A DNA stretch of 32,152 nucleotides from JAUIAI01 sp049680625 (GTDB lineage: Bacteria; Pseudomonadota; Gammaproteobacteria; Burkholderiales; Burkholderiaceae_E): the NCBI GenBank assembly GCA_049680625.1, contig JBAUID010000203.1, positions 1-32,152 of the forward strand. Direction: 5' to 3'. The position numbers and the translations under genes were made by a program. Below are positions 14,047 to 22,710 of this stretch, piece by piece (the stretch's first letter is position 1; each line of letters opens with the position of its first letter). The notes beneath the pieces are model-generated. The model had not been told where the DNA came from and made no database searches. It saw nothing but the letters and a program-made list of their open reading frames with translations.

Positions 14047-17000
14047 GTGATGTTTTCACCGGATTTCCCCGTACGGCAATTGGAAGGCGACGAGCTGTCG
14101 GTCCACTTGGCCCTGAGACAGGCTTTCCCCTGGGGATATATGCAAAGCAATTCGCAAGGCGATTCGCCAGCGCACCAGCGTTGTAAACAATGTGGCACCG
14201 GTAATTCGGTGGGGTCCCGGTTCTGTAACGGCTGCGGCCAACCGCTCGATGATGGCCAGCGCGCCGCGCCCGAGGCTGGGCAACTGGCAGAGCGCAAACA
14301 AGTTTCGGTGCTGTTTTCTGATCTGACCGGTTTTACCGCGCTGACCGAAAAGCTCGACCCGGAAGAAACCCGCCAGATTATTGGCCGGGTCTTCGAAATG
14401 GCATCCGATATTGTCGGTCGTTACGAAGGGCGTATCGAAAAGTTTGTCGGTGACGCGATCATGGCAATCTTTGGTGTACCGCTGGCTCACGAAGATGACC
14501 CGCAGCGTGCGATTCGTGCGGCGCTTGAATTACACGACGCGGTTGATGCCATGAGCCCCGGGATCGAAGCCCGCACGGGGGTGTGTCTCAGTATGCACAG
14601 TGGGGTGAACACCGGGGTGGTGGTCACCGGCGAATTGCAGTTTGAGCACGGCACGGCGGGCCCGCTGGGGGACACCATCAATACAGCGGCACGGTTGATG
14701 AACGGTGCCGCCAGTGGTGAGATCTGGGTGGGCCCGGAAACAATTCATTTGGTGGCTAATAGTTTCGATCTCGAAGACCTTGGCAAGATGGACTTCAAAG
14801 GCAAGGCCAGTGCAATCTCGGTGTCCCGGGTAATTGCTGTCCGCGAGGTGACGCAGGACGCAGTCGCTCGCAAGATGCGCGCCGAATTTGTTGGTCGGCA
14901 TACGGAGCTTGGCGCTTTGCTTGATGCCTCAGAACGCATTCAGGATGGCGAGGGTCAGATTCTGTCTGTCTGCGGTGACGCGGGCGCCGGCAAGACGCGC
15001 TTGATCGCAGAGTTTCGGCGCAAACTGGCATCGAACGTTCAATGGATCGAAGGTCGGGCGTATCCGTTCGCCACTGATACGCCTTATGGTTTGTTCCTGG
15101 ATCTGCTGAATCGCGCCTGGCAGATTGAAGTCTCTGATCCGCCCGCCCGGGTTCGGGCCAAAGTCATTGCCGGTATGCAAGCGGTGTTGGGTAAAGACGA
15201 TGATGCCCAGGCCTTGTACCTGCATTTGTACGGTCTGAACCAGGATGTTGGCGTTGTGGTTGAGCGTGAAGCTTTTCGCGACCAGTTGTTAGCGGCTACC
15301 CGGCGCATGTTGTCAAAACTTGCCACCCGAGGCCCGCTGATTGCATGTTTTCAGGACTTACACTGGGCCGACCCGTCGTCGGTGCGCATGTTGGTCACCC
15401 TAAGTGCCAACCCACTGGTCGGTGTACTGATTCTTGGCAATTACCGCCCCGAGTTCACGCCTGCGCCGGGCATGAACGAGATCCGTTTAGCAGAACTGTC
15501 ATCGCGCCAGAGTGGTGAGTTGCTCACGTCTTTGTTGGGGGCAGAGCCGCCAGAATTGTTGACTGATTTTGTTAGCGAGCGTTGTGATGGCAACCCGTTT
15601 TATGTAGAAGAGGTTGTCAATGCCTTGGTGGAGACGGGCGTTTTAGTCAAGGCGGGTGGTCAGATTGCGGGTGATCGCTCATCGACGCCGACGGAGCCGG
15701 CAACCACTTCATGGACGCTGGTTGGCCCGCTGACGGAATCGACTGTGCCGGCTACGATACGCGGGGTTATCGCGGCCCGTATTGATCGGCTCGAAACGTC
15801 GCGCCGGCAATTGTTGCGTCATGCAGCGGTAGTAGGTCGCGAGTTTCTGGTTAAAGTGGTTGGTCTGATCGGTGCCAGCGTTGTCGATCTGACCCCGGGT
15901 ATGGCGCATTTGCAGGCGGCGGATTTAATCCGACTGCGTCATGCCGAACCTGACCTGGCCTACATGTTTAAGCATGCGCTGACCCAGGACGTCGCTTATG
16001 AAGGTTTGCTCAAAAGTGATCGCCAGCAACTGCATGCGCGTTGCGCACAGGCAATAGAGGAAGTGTTCGCCGAACGTCTGCCGGAAGTTGTCGAAACCCT
16101 GGCATTTCATTATCAGCGCGGCGGGGTGCCGGATAAAGCGATTCCGTACCTGGTAGCGGCCGGCCGTAAATGTGTCGACCGTTACGCACTGACTGAAGCG
16201 TCGCGCCATTATCAGGAGGCATACGATTTGTTGCCGTCCGGCAACTTGACGCAAACCCAGCAACAAGTCTTAACCGACTTGTTAATCGCCTGGTCGCAGG
16301 TGCATTACTACGAGGGCACGATCAACACCTGGCACGCTCTGCTGGAAAAACACCTGGGTGATGCCAGGCAGTGTGGTGATGGCTCTCTGCTGGTGCGTTA
16401 CCTCGGCTGGCTGGGTAATGTGCGTTGCTTTGTGGGCGATTTCAACTCGGGCCTGACGGTTTTGGATGAAGCCTATGCGCTGGGCACCAATGCCAGTGCG
16501 CACGATGACCTTGCGATTATTTGCGGATGGCGGGCTTTTGCGTTGGTTGAAGCAACCCGGTATGACGAGGCGACCGGCCTTGTTGATCAGACAAATTTTA
16601 GCGACGAACACCGTGTGCAACCGAGTTATTACTACGCCAAGGCACAGGCTGCCCGGGTTTTTGGTTTGTATATGAAAGGCCAGTTCGCCCGGGGAGATGC
16701 CATTATTGAAGAGCTCGCCACATCGGGGCGGACCAATGGCAATGCGCGCGCCGAGTCACTGGCGCGAAACTTCATGGGTATTCGTGCCTGGATGACGCTG
16801 GACTTTGATGGCGCGATTGTCCATAGTCAGGGTGGACAGGAATGCGCGCGTGACCCGTTGTTTTCGTCGATGAACGTCAACAATGAGGCAATCGGGCACA
16901 TGATGAAGCTCGAGCCAGCGCCGGCGGCGCAATTGTGCGCAGACCACCTGGCGTATACGCGCGACAACGGCAACCAGTGGACGGGTCGACATCTGCAGTT

Positions 17001-17457
17001 TCCGGCGTCTGCAGCCGCTTTGGCGCAAGGCGATTTGTCCAACGGACTGCGAGACTTCCTCGGCTTGATCGAACAGGCGTCTCAGGCTGGTATGCGGGCA
17101 ACCAGCACGTTGGCCAGCGCTTTGCTGGTGAATGTGTACACAACGGTTGCACGATTCGACATCATGCCCGGGCCAGGTCATCTGGCTGCCAACCCCTGGT
17201 TTGTGTTCACCCAGGCGCCGTTTGCGGCCGGTAAAGCGCGAGCCCTGGCGAGGCAGTTGCGTGCTGACGCGACCGCCACGGACAGCGCCGGAATTTTTCT
17301 GTTGCTCGACTATGCTGAAGCACGTTTGCTGGCGCACCGTCGTAAGAAGAAAGATGCTGCACTGGTTCTGGCACGTATTCGCAGTCAGTTGCGTGCGGCC
17401 GGCACTGATCACGACCCGGCTGCGGTTGTGGCGCTGACTCAGGAAATTGAGAAATAA
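14047..17457 (+). CDS. Class III adenylate/guanylate cyclase with zinc ribbon and AAA/STAND-like ATPase
   Basis: A 1136-residue multidomain protein. A short zinc ribbon (C46, C49, C60, C63: CKQCGT and FCNGCGQ) precedes a class III cyclase domain (about 83-265) with VLFSDLTGFTALTEKLDP, EKFVGDAIMAIFGVP and GPLGDTINTAARLMNG. The metal-binding Asp92 and Asp136 are present. Lys132 and Asp209 fit ATP as substrate, so cAMP is the likelier product. Next comes an NTPase region with Walker A GDAGAGKT (310-317) and a Walker B-like CFQDLHWAD. A long helical, TPR-like C-terminal half follows, including the VADK-like PDKAIPYLVAAGR repeat region. Such proteins are thought to couple ligand or partner sensing to cyclase activity. 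The start is uncertain: the ATG at 14140, with GGGGA just upstream, would begin right before the zinc ribbon. It lies between the two transporter operons in the same orientation. Confidence 0.85.
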   Translation: MMFSPDFPVRQLEGDELSVHLALRQAFPWGYMQSNSQGDSPAHQRCKQCGTGNSVGSRFCNGCGQPLDDGQRAAPEAGQLAERKQVSVLFSDLTGFTALTEKLDPEETRQIIGRVFEMASDIVGRYEGRIEKFVGDAIMAIFGVPLAHEDDPQRAIRAALELHDAVDAMSPGIEARTGVCLSMHSGVNTGVVVTGELQFEHGTAGPLGDTINTAARLMNGAASGEIWVGPETIHLVANSFDLEDLGKMDFKGKASAISVSRVIAVREVTQDAVARKMRAEFVGRHTELGALLDASERIQDGEGQILSVCGDAGAGKTRLIAEFRRKLASNVQWIEGRAYPFATDTPYGLFLDLLNRAWQIEVSDPPARVRAKVIAGMQAVLGKDDDAQALYLHLYGLNQDVGVVVEREAFRDQLLAATRRMLSKLATRGPLIACFQDLHWADPSSVRMLVTLSANPLVGVLILGNYRPEFTPAPGMNEIRLAELSSRQSGELLTSLLGAEPPELLTDFVSERCDGNPFYVEEVVNALVETGVLVKAGGQIAGDRSSTPTEPATTSWTLVGPLTESTVPATIRGVIAARIDRLETSRRQLLRHAAVVGREFLVKVVGLIGASVVDLTPGMAHLQAADLIRLRHAEPDLAYMFKHALTQDVAYEGLLKSDRQQLHARCAQAIEEVFAERLPEVVETLAFHYQRGGVPDKAIPYLVAAGRKCVDRYALTEASRHYQEAYDLLPSGNLTQTQQQVLTDLLIAWSQVHYYEGTINTWHALLEKHLGDARQCGDGSLLVRYLGWLGNVRCFVGDFNSGLTVLDEAYALGTNASAHDDLAIICGWRAFALVEATRYDEATGLVDQTNFSDEHRVQPSYYYAKAQAARVFGLYMKGQFARGDAIIEELATSGRTNGNARAESLARNFMGIRAWMTLDFDGAIVHSQGGQECARDPLFSSMNVNNEAIGHMMKLEPAPAAQLCADHLAYTRDNGNQWTGRHLQFPASAAALAQGDLSNGLRDFLGLIEQASQAGMRATSTLASALLVNVYTTVARFDIMPGPGHLAANPWFVFTQAPFAAGKARALARQLRADATATDSAGIFLLLDYAEARLLAHRRKKKDAALVLARIRSQLRAAGTDHDPAAVVALTQEIEK

Positions 17458-17502
17458 CGAAACATCGTAAACGTCATCGCTTCTGAAGCCTGCCTCGACT
17501 CA

Positions 17503-17529
17503 CATGAGAATCGCTGATGTATTCTCATG
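17503..17529 (+). promoter_or_regulatory. Nine-base perfect inverted repeat before the second operon
   Basis: CATGAGAAT (17503-17511) and ATTCTCATG (17521-17529) are perfect arms around a nine-base spacer. There is no T-run, so it is a poor intrinsic terminator for the cyclase gene. It sits about 90 bases before the start of the ABC operon and could be an operator. A smaller palindrome, TCAGTGTACTGA (17567-17578), lies closer to the gene. No clear -35/-10 pair was found. Confidence 0.45.
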
Positions 17530-17620
17530 CAGACCTATGGCAGTATCGCTCTGTTAGGTCACTAACTCAGTGTACTGACTCATTTCATCAATTCACTTCG
17601 TCGACTCTTTCCGGGTGTTT

Positions 17621-18424
17621 ATGACTGCCGCCGCGATCGATCCTGTTCATGCCAGCGAATCTACCGATGCGTTGTCGTTCCGCGATGTTGTGGTGCGTTT
17701 TGCCGGCGAAACCATTTATGACGGTTTGACGTTTTCGGTTACCCCAGGCGAGTTTCTTTGCATTCTCGGGCCCAGTGGCTGCGGTAAATCGACCTCGCTG
17801 CGCCTGATGGGTAACTTGCTGAGCGCCGATTCGGGTGAGGTGTCGATTCAGGGCCTGCCACCGGAACGCGGCTGGGATCAATTGGCCTATGTGTTTCAGT
17901 CACCGCGTCTCGCGCCGTGGCGATCAGCCCTCGATAATGTGATGCTGGGAATGGAGCTGCGTTTTGGGCACATGCCAAAAAAAGAAATGCGCGAACGCGC
18001 CACTGAACTGCTGGCCATGGTGGGGCTGGCGGCAGATCAGCATAAGTTTCCGTCGATGCTCTCTGGTGGTGAGCGCCAGCGGGTATCGATTGCCCGGGCG
18101 TTGTCGGTTGACCCAAAAATTATTCTGATGGATGAGCCGTTTTCGGCCCTGGATTTAAACACCCGTCATCGGATGCGCGCTGAGATTGAGCGCATCTGGG
18201 AACAAACTGGTAAGACAATTGTGTTTGTGACCCACGATATTGATGAAGCCCTGATACTGGCAGACCGAATTCTTTTGCTCTCGAATAAACCGACCACGGC
18301 ATTGCGCACAATTGAGGTGCACGAGCCACGCCCGCGCCAGTTTGCAAACTCTGAATTTCTGAACGCACAACGCGACGAGTTGGTCGCCTTGTTTCGTACG
18401 CTCGAACTGGAGCCGGCACCATAA
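17621..18424 (+). CDS. Nitrate/sulfonate/pyrimidine-type ABC transporter ATP-binding protein
   Basis: The roughly 267-residue ATPase is of the SsuB/TauB/ThiZ type. Walker A is GPSGCGKST, the Q-loop part is AYVFQSPRLAPWRSALDNV, the signature is LSGGERQRVSIARAL, Walker B is IILMDEPFSALD and the switch is FVTHDIDEA. FQxPRLxPW is characteristic of this branch. The ATG at 17621 is preferred; a GTG two codons earlier (17615) is equally possible, and neither has a strong ribosome binding site. It begins an operon with a binding protein, two permeases and two hydrolases. The substrate cannot be read from the ATPase. Confidence 0.9.
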   Translation: MTAAAIDPVHASESTDALSFRDVVVRFAGETIYDGLTFSVTPGEFLCILGPSGCGKSTSLRLMGNLLSADSGEVSIQGLPPERGWDQLAYVFQSPRLAPWRSALDNVMLGMELRFGHMPKKEMRERATELLAMVGLAADQHKFPSMLSGGERQRVSIARALSVDPKIILMDEPFSALDLNTRHRMRAEIERIWEQTGKTIVFVTHDIDEALILADRILLLSNKPTTALRTIEVHEPRPRQFANSEFLNAQRDELVALFRTLELEPAP

Positions 18425-18444
18425 CACCCACCACGGAGGAAATT

Positions 18445-19449
18445 ATGAAATCACCATCTCTGTTTCAGTCTATTGTCCGCACGTTAGCGCCGATGACACT
18501 CGCCCTGGCACTAACATCACCTGCGATGGCAAAAGAAAAGGTTACGTATGCCTACCTCGCCGACCCGGCGCTTGAAGGAATTTTGTACGCCATTAAAACG
18601 GGCAAAGTCACCTCTGACACGATTGAAATCGAAGCCAGTGCCTTGCAGATTCCGGCACTCATTTCATCGACCCCGACTAAAAAATACGACGTTGTCATGA
18701 ATGCGGTGATGGCAATTCCCTTTGCCAAGCGCCGTGGCCTGGAGCTTGTTGTGTTGTCCACTGCGTTGCGGTCACCCAAGGGGCGCCTGGGTGCCGGTAT
18801 CTGGGTAAAAAAAGACAGCCCGTATAAAACCCTGGCCGATCTTAAGGGCAAGAAGCTGGGCAATTATTCGTTGCGCTCAACGGGTACGACCTGGATTCGC
18901 ATAGCCTTGTGGCGTAAGCACGGTATCAACGTGGCTTATGAGAACGGCGACTTCTCGTGGGTCGAAATGCCCGCACCCGCCTTGTTGTCAGCATTGGAAA
19001 CCGACCGGATTGATGCAGCCACTTTGATTCACTCCCAGGCATTTAAGGCCAAAGGCTCTGGTAACTATCGCACCCTGGCGTTAACCAATCAGGATATTCA
19101 CGACCTCTATGGCGTGGATTCTGTTGCGGCGGTGAACGTGAGCTATCCAGACAAACTCAAGGCGCGCCCCGAGGCGTTTAAAGAATTTAACCGCATGTTG
19201 TATGAATCGGTGCAATACGCGCTCAACAATACCGACGAAGTGGGTGCCGCCATTGCCAAAGGCAGTGCGAAAATTTCACCGGAATACTTTAAAGCCTGGA
19301 TGACCGACTATTCTTATTTTCCGGGCGCACTGAGCGCCGCGGATCGCAAAGCGATGACAACGGTCTGGGAGCAGGCTAAAGAGATGGGTATTCTCAAAGC
19401 TGTTCCTGATGTCGATAAAGTGGTGTGGGAACACGCTAAGACCGAGTAG
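18445..19449 (+). CDS. NMT1/SsuA-like periplasmic substrate-binding protein
   Basis: The 334-residue protein has a signal peptide (PMTLALALTSPAMA, cleavage after about residue 29) and the type II binding-protein pattern of the NMT1/THI5/SsuA superfamily: KYDVVMNAVMAIPFAKRRGL, GAGIWVKKDSPYKTLADLKG, KKLGNYSLRSTGTTWIRIAL, then a VEMPAPALLSALETDRIDAA segment. Relatives carry nitrate, alkanesulfonates, taurine, thiamin pyrimidine precursors, riboflavin or aromatic acids. It has no lipobox, so it should be soluble in the periplasm. GGAGG precedes the ATG with good spacing, suggesting high expression relative to its neighbours. Ligand assignment is open; neighbours suggest an aromatic or heterocyclic compound. 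Confidence 0.88.
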   Translation: MKSPSLFQSIVRTLAPMTLALALTSPAMAKEKVTYAYLADPALEGILYAIKTGKVTSDTIEIEASALQIPALISSTPTKKYDVVMNAVMAIPFAKRRGLELVVLSTALRSPKGRLGAGIWVKKDSPYKTLADLKGKKLGNYSLRSTGTTWIRIALWRKHGINVAYENGDFSWVEMPAPALLSALETDRIDAATLIHSQAFKAKGSGNYRTLALTNQDIHDLYGVDSVAAVNVSYPDKLKARPEAFKEFNRMLYESVQYALNNTDEVGAAIAKGSAKISPEYFKAWMTDYSYFPGALSAADRKAMTTVWEQAKEMGILKAVPDVDKVVWEHAKTE

Positions 19450-19457
19450 TCATTCAA

Positions 19458-20234
19458 GTGATTGGCAAGCTTGCCCCGGGGGCCGGCCGTACCCGGCTGG
19501 CCGCCCATGGTTTTGCGTTGTTTTTGCTGATTGCCTGGTTTGTTTACGGGCAACTGGTCGAAAGCTACGTAATGCCGGGGCCGATGGCGGTGTTTAGCCG
19601 CCTTGGGCAGATGCTCACCAGCACATCAGAGCTGCGTCATATTCTGTACTCGTTTGCGCATATTCTGGCAGCGGTTGGTATCTCGTTTGTTATTGGTACA
19701 GTGCTGGCTTTTGCTGCGCATTACCTGCCGGTGTTACAGCTTGCCGTGCATGGTCGGCTTAGTCCGTTTCTGAATTCTTTCTCCGGGATCGGCTGGACCT
19801 TCCTGGCGATTATCTGGTTTGGAATATCAGACGTCACCGTTGTCTTTGTTATTTCGATGGTGTTGATTCCCTTTGCCGTGATCAATATGCGCGAAGGCCT
19901 GGACAACCTTGATGCCGAACGCATCGAAATGGCCGCGAGTTTTACCCGCTCTGGCTGGCGCCGGTTTCGTTTGGTGGTGTTGCCGTCCCTCGTCCCGTTT
20001 ATTTTTGCGACCATTCGCATCAGTTTTGGGGTGGCCTGGAAAATAGCGCTGACCGCAGAGCTGTTTGGCGGTAATACCGGCCTGGGTTACCTGCTGAACC
20101 TGGCGCGCCAGGATTTTGATATGCCGCTGATCATCTGCGTGGTGCTGATTATCGTGGCGTTTGTGTACAGCACCGACCGTTTTGTGTTCACCCCGATTCA
20201 CGCCCGCCTCGCACGCCACCACGGGGTGGCCTGA
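19458..20234 (+). CDS. ABC transporter permease (SsuC/ThiX-type), first of a tandem pair
   Basis: A 258-residue permease with about six membrane segments and the binding-protein-dependent transport signature EGLDNLDAERIEMAASF (the EAA loop that contacts the ATPase). Other family marks are FSGIGWTFLAIIWFG and ISFGVAWKIALTAELFGG, ending at FVFTPI. The GTG at 19458 follows the binding-protein stop by eight bases. The next gene begins at the base after its stop. It is clearly paralogous to that next permease, but the two are not near-identical. Together they may form a heterodimeric channel, whereas SsuC-type channels are usually homodimers. Confidence 0.9.
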   Translation: MIGKLAPGAGRTRLAAHGFALFLLIAWFVYGQLVESYVMPGPMAVFSRLGQMLTSTSELRHILYSFAHILAAVGISFVIGTVLAFAAHYLPVLQLAVHGRLSPFLNSFSGIGWTFLAIIWFGISDVTVVFVISMVLIPFAVINMREGLDNLDAERIEMAASFTRSGWRRFRLVVLPSLVPFIFATIRISFGVAWKIALTAELFGGNTGLGYLLNLARQDFDMPLIICVVLIIVAFVYSTDRFVFTPIHARLARHHGVA

Positions 20235-20996
20235 GTGAGTAAATCGCCGGCAATTCAATTGTCGTCTCGCCTGGTGGCTGAAGGGCTGGTGTTGACTGTG
20301 CTGCTCGCCTGGTGGTTGCTGTCGCTCACCTTGCCCGACTTTGTACTGCCGGGGCCGCAGTTGGTTGCGAAACAAGTCTGGTTATTGTTTACCGACCCCG
20401 TGTATACCGGCCATGTGTTAATTAGTACAGCACGGGTTTTTACTGCGGTGATCTGTGCTGTTGTGTTGGGCAGTTTGCTGGCCTTTGTGCCGCGAATCTG
20501 GCCGGTGTGTGATGCCATTATTCATGAGCGCATCAAGCCAATACTGAATGCCTTTCCGTCGGTAGGCTGGGCGATACTGGCAACAATCTGGTTTGGGCCG
20601 TCCGGCACCACCATCATTTTTATTATGGTGATGATTCTGATTCCGTTTTGCCTGGTTAACGTGTCGGAAGGTCTGAAAGAACTGGATGCTGAGTTAATTG
20701 AAATGGCGCGCAGTTTCAGCCGGCGTCCCGTCGTCGTGTTTTTCAAGGTGACAATGCCGCTGCTGATGCCCTACGTAATGTCTGCCGTGCGCATTGCTTA
20801 TGGCGTGGGTTGGAAAATTGCGCTGGTAGCCGAGTTGTTCGGCTCGCAAAGTGGGCTGGGATTTATTTTGCAGCAAGCACAGTCGGTGGCGGATGCCACC
20901 ACGGTGTTTGCCACCTGTATTGCCATTGTGATTATTTTCTGGGTTGGCGAGCGGCTTATTATTAACCCATTGGCAAATCGCTTTAAACATGTCTGA
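20235..20996 (+). CDS. ABC transporter permease (SsuC/ThiX-type), second of a tandem pair
   Basis: The 253-residue permease parallels the upstream one throughout: FPSVGWAILATIWFGPSG, the EAA loop SEGLKELDAELIEMARSF, IAYGVGWKIALVAELFGSQS and a C-terminal LIINPL. It starts with GTG immediately after the previous stop, so the pair is probably translated in a coupled way. Sequence divergence between the two is substantial, which argues for an old duplication with different roles rather than a recent copy. No membrane segment appears to be missing. Confidence 0.9.
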   Translation: MSKSPAIQLSSRLVAEGLVLTVLLAWWLLSLTLPDFVLPGPQLVAKQVWLLFTDPVYTGHVLISTARVFTAVICAVVLGSLLAFVPRIWPVCDAIIHERIKPILNAFPSVGWAILATIWFGPSGTTIIFIMVMILIPFCLVNVSEGLKELDAELIEMARSFSRRPVVVFFKVTMPLLMPYVMSAVRIAYGVGWKIALVAELFGSQSGLGFILQQAQSVADATTVFATCIAIVIIFWVGERLIINPLANRFKHV

Positions 20997-21010
20997 ACAA
21001 GGAGGCTGTT

Positions 21011-21826
21011 GTGTCGACTATTGTTTCTGAACGTATTCTCAGTAACCCGGCAATTGCTATTGATCATGCTGGCAGCGGCGAGTTACTGATTTTCATGCAT
21101 GGCATTGGTGGTAACCGCACGAACTGGACGGAACAAGTCGAATTGTTTTCGAAAGACTTCCATGCGGTTGCCTGGGATGCCCGGGGTTATGGCAACAGCG
21201 ATGACTATGAAGGCCCGCTTGACTTCAGCGATTTTTCCCGCGATCTGGCCAAACTTCTGGATCACTTCGGGGTGGACAAAGCCCATATCTGCGGCTTGTC
21301 CATGGGCGGGCGAATTGCCCAGGATTTCTACGCGCTGTTTCCCGAGCGGGTGAAAACCCTGACCCTGGTGGCTACTTTTTCGGGTTTTGACAAGTTCACT
21401 TTGGAAGAGAAGCAACGCTTTATAGATTTACGCAAAAAGCCACTGCTTGAAGGTAAAGAGCCGAAAGATATCGCGCCGGTGGTTGCCAAAACCCTGATCG
21501 GCCCGTATTCAAGCGCGGACAAATACGAGCGCTTGGTCAAGAGCATGGAAGCCCTGCATAAAGACAGTTATATCAAGACGGTGGAGGCGACAACAATGTA
21601 CGACCGTTCGCTGAATCTGAAGAATATTTCTGTGCCGACCAAACTGATCTACGGTGAACACGACAGCCTTACCGGGCCAACTCTGGGCCGGGAGATGGCG
21701 GACGAAATTCCGGGTGCAGACTACACGCAGATTCCGCGCTCCGGGCATTTGATCAACATGGAAGAGCCCGAATTGTTTAACGCGTGTTTGTCTGAATTCT
21801 TAATGCAGCATCGGCAGAGTGCTTAA
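21011..21826 (+). CDS. Alpha/beta hydrolase (PcaD / NicD-like fold)
   Basis: The 271-residue hydrolase has the classical HG-x-x-G oxyanion motif (FMHGIGGNRTNW, residues 28-38), nucleophile Ser97 in CGLSMGGRIA, likely acid Asp218 in YGEHDSLTG and base His246 in RSGHLINMEEP, with WDARGYGNSD before the cap. This branch includes 3-oxoadipate enol-lactonase, meta-cleavage product hydrolases and the N-formylmaleamate deformylase NicD. Deformylation or C-N/C-C bond cleavage after ring opening is therefore a sensible candidate reaction, but sequence alone does not choose among them. The GTG start has AAGGAGG five bases upstream, one of the strongest ribosome binding sites here. It follows the permeases by 14 bases and overlaps the next hydrolase by one base. 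Confidence 0.85.
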   Translation: MSTIVSERILSNPAIAIDHAGSGELLIFMHGIGGNRTNWTEQVELFSKDFHAVAWDARGYGNSDDYEGPLDFSDFSRDLAKLLDHFGVDKAHICGLSMGGRIAQDFYALFPERVKTLTLVATFSGFDKFTLEEKQRFIDLRKKPLLEGKEPKDIAPVVAKTLIGPYSSADKYERLVKSMEALHKDSYIKTVEATTMYDRSLNLKNISVPTKLIYGEHDSLTGPTLGREMADEIPGADYTQIPRSGHLINMEEPELFNACLSEFLMQHRQSA

Positions 21827-22710
21827 TGACCCCGTCAACCGACAGCGAAGCTGACCACGGGCCACTGGTATGGCGAAACCTGACTCAACAGGCGTTAGAT
21901 AACGCCTATGATCAATCTGTCTATGCACCGAACCGTCTGCAGATACTTAACCGCTATCACGCCAACAGCGATCTGACCCGGCAGCGACTCGGCGCGCCGC
22001 GTCAGTTTCGCTATGGCCAGGGTGGTAAAGAAACGCTGGATGTGTTTAGCCCACCGCAAGCTGGTGCGCCGGTGAACGTGTTTATTCACGGCGGCGCCTG
22101 GCGGTCCGGGACGGCTGCGCAATATGCGTTTCTGGCCGACTTGTTCGTTGATGCCGGTATGCATCTTGTGTTGCCCGACTTTGACTGGGTGCAGGACCGC
22201 AACTCAGACCTGCTGCCAATTGCCGATCAAGTGCACCGGGCTATTGCCTGGGTGGCTGCGCACGCAGGCGAATTTGGTGGTGATTCGACCCAAATTTATT
22301 TGTCGGGGCATTCGTCGGGGGCGCATTTCGCTGGTGCAGCGCTGACAAGCCTGCCACCGGGCTTAATCCGTGGTTCGTTGTTGTGCAGTGGCATGTACGA
22401 ACTGGAACCGGTGAGCTTGTCGGCCCGTAGCAGCTATGTGAATTTTAGCCCGGCCAGCCTTCAGCAGTTGAGCCCGATGCGGGTTGTTGATCAAATTGCC
22501 ACCCCACTGGTCGTTGCCTACGGAGATCATGAAACCCCTGAATTTCAGCGCCAGTCGCAAGACTTCTTCGATGCGCTAAAGCCGCGGGCCGCGAGTACAG
22601 AACTTATTATTGCCCGGGGTTACAACCATTTCGAAGTGCTGGAAACCATGGCCAGCCCGTATGGCTTGCTGGGTGACGCGGTGCTCAGGCAGATGTTGCA
22701 CAGGGGGTAG
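21826..22710 (+). CDS. Alpha/beta hydrolase, arylformamidase/carboxylesterase-like (HGGxW)
   Basis: A 294-residue hydrolase with HGGAW (residues 88-92) as oxyanion motif, GHSSGAH (161-167) with Ser163 as nucleophile, a likely acid in YGDHETPEF and a base in GYNHFEVLE. The N-terminal segment DNAYDQSVYAPNR resembles kynurenine formamidase-type enzymes, which hydrolyse N-formyl groups. It belongs to the same general group as the hydrolase at 8437-9264, but the two are distant. Its ATG overlaps the preceding stop (TAATG). It is the last gene of the second operon, with a good intrinsic terminator about 120 bases downstream. A formamide or ester substrate within the same pathway is inferred. Confidence 0.82.
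   Translation: MTPSTDSEADHGPLVWRNLTQQALDNAYDQSVYAPNRLQILNRYHANSDLTRQRLGAPRQFRYGQGGKETLDVFSPPQAGAPVNVFIHGGAWRSGTAAQYAFLADLFVDAGMHLVLPDFDWVQDRNSDLLPIADQVHRAIAWVAAHAGEFGGDSTQIYLSGHSSGAHFAGAALTSLPPGLIRGSLLCSGMYELEPVSLSARSSYVNFSPASLQQLSPMRVVDQIATPLVVAYGDHETPEFQRQSQDFFDALKPRAASTELIIARGYNHFEVLETMASPYGLLGDAVLRQMLHRG

Noticed and set aside
17621..20996. Thiamin-precursor (ThiXYZ) transporter
   Set aside because: Family similarity exists, but no thiamin gene or TPP riboswitch was seen and the operon continues into hydrolases; the substrate was left open.
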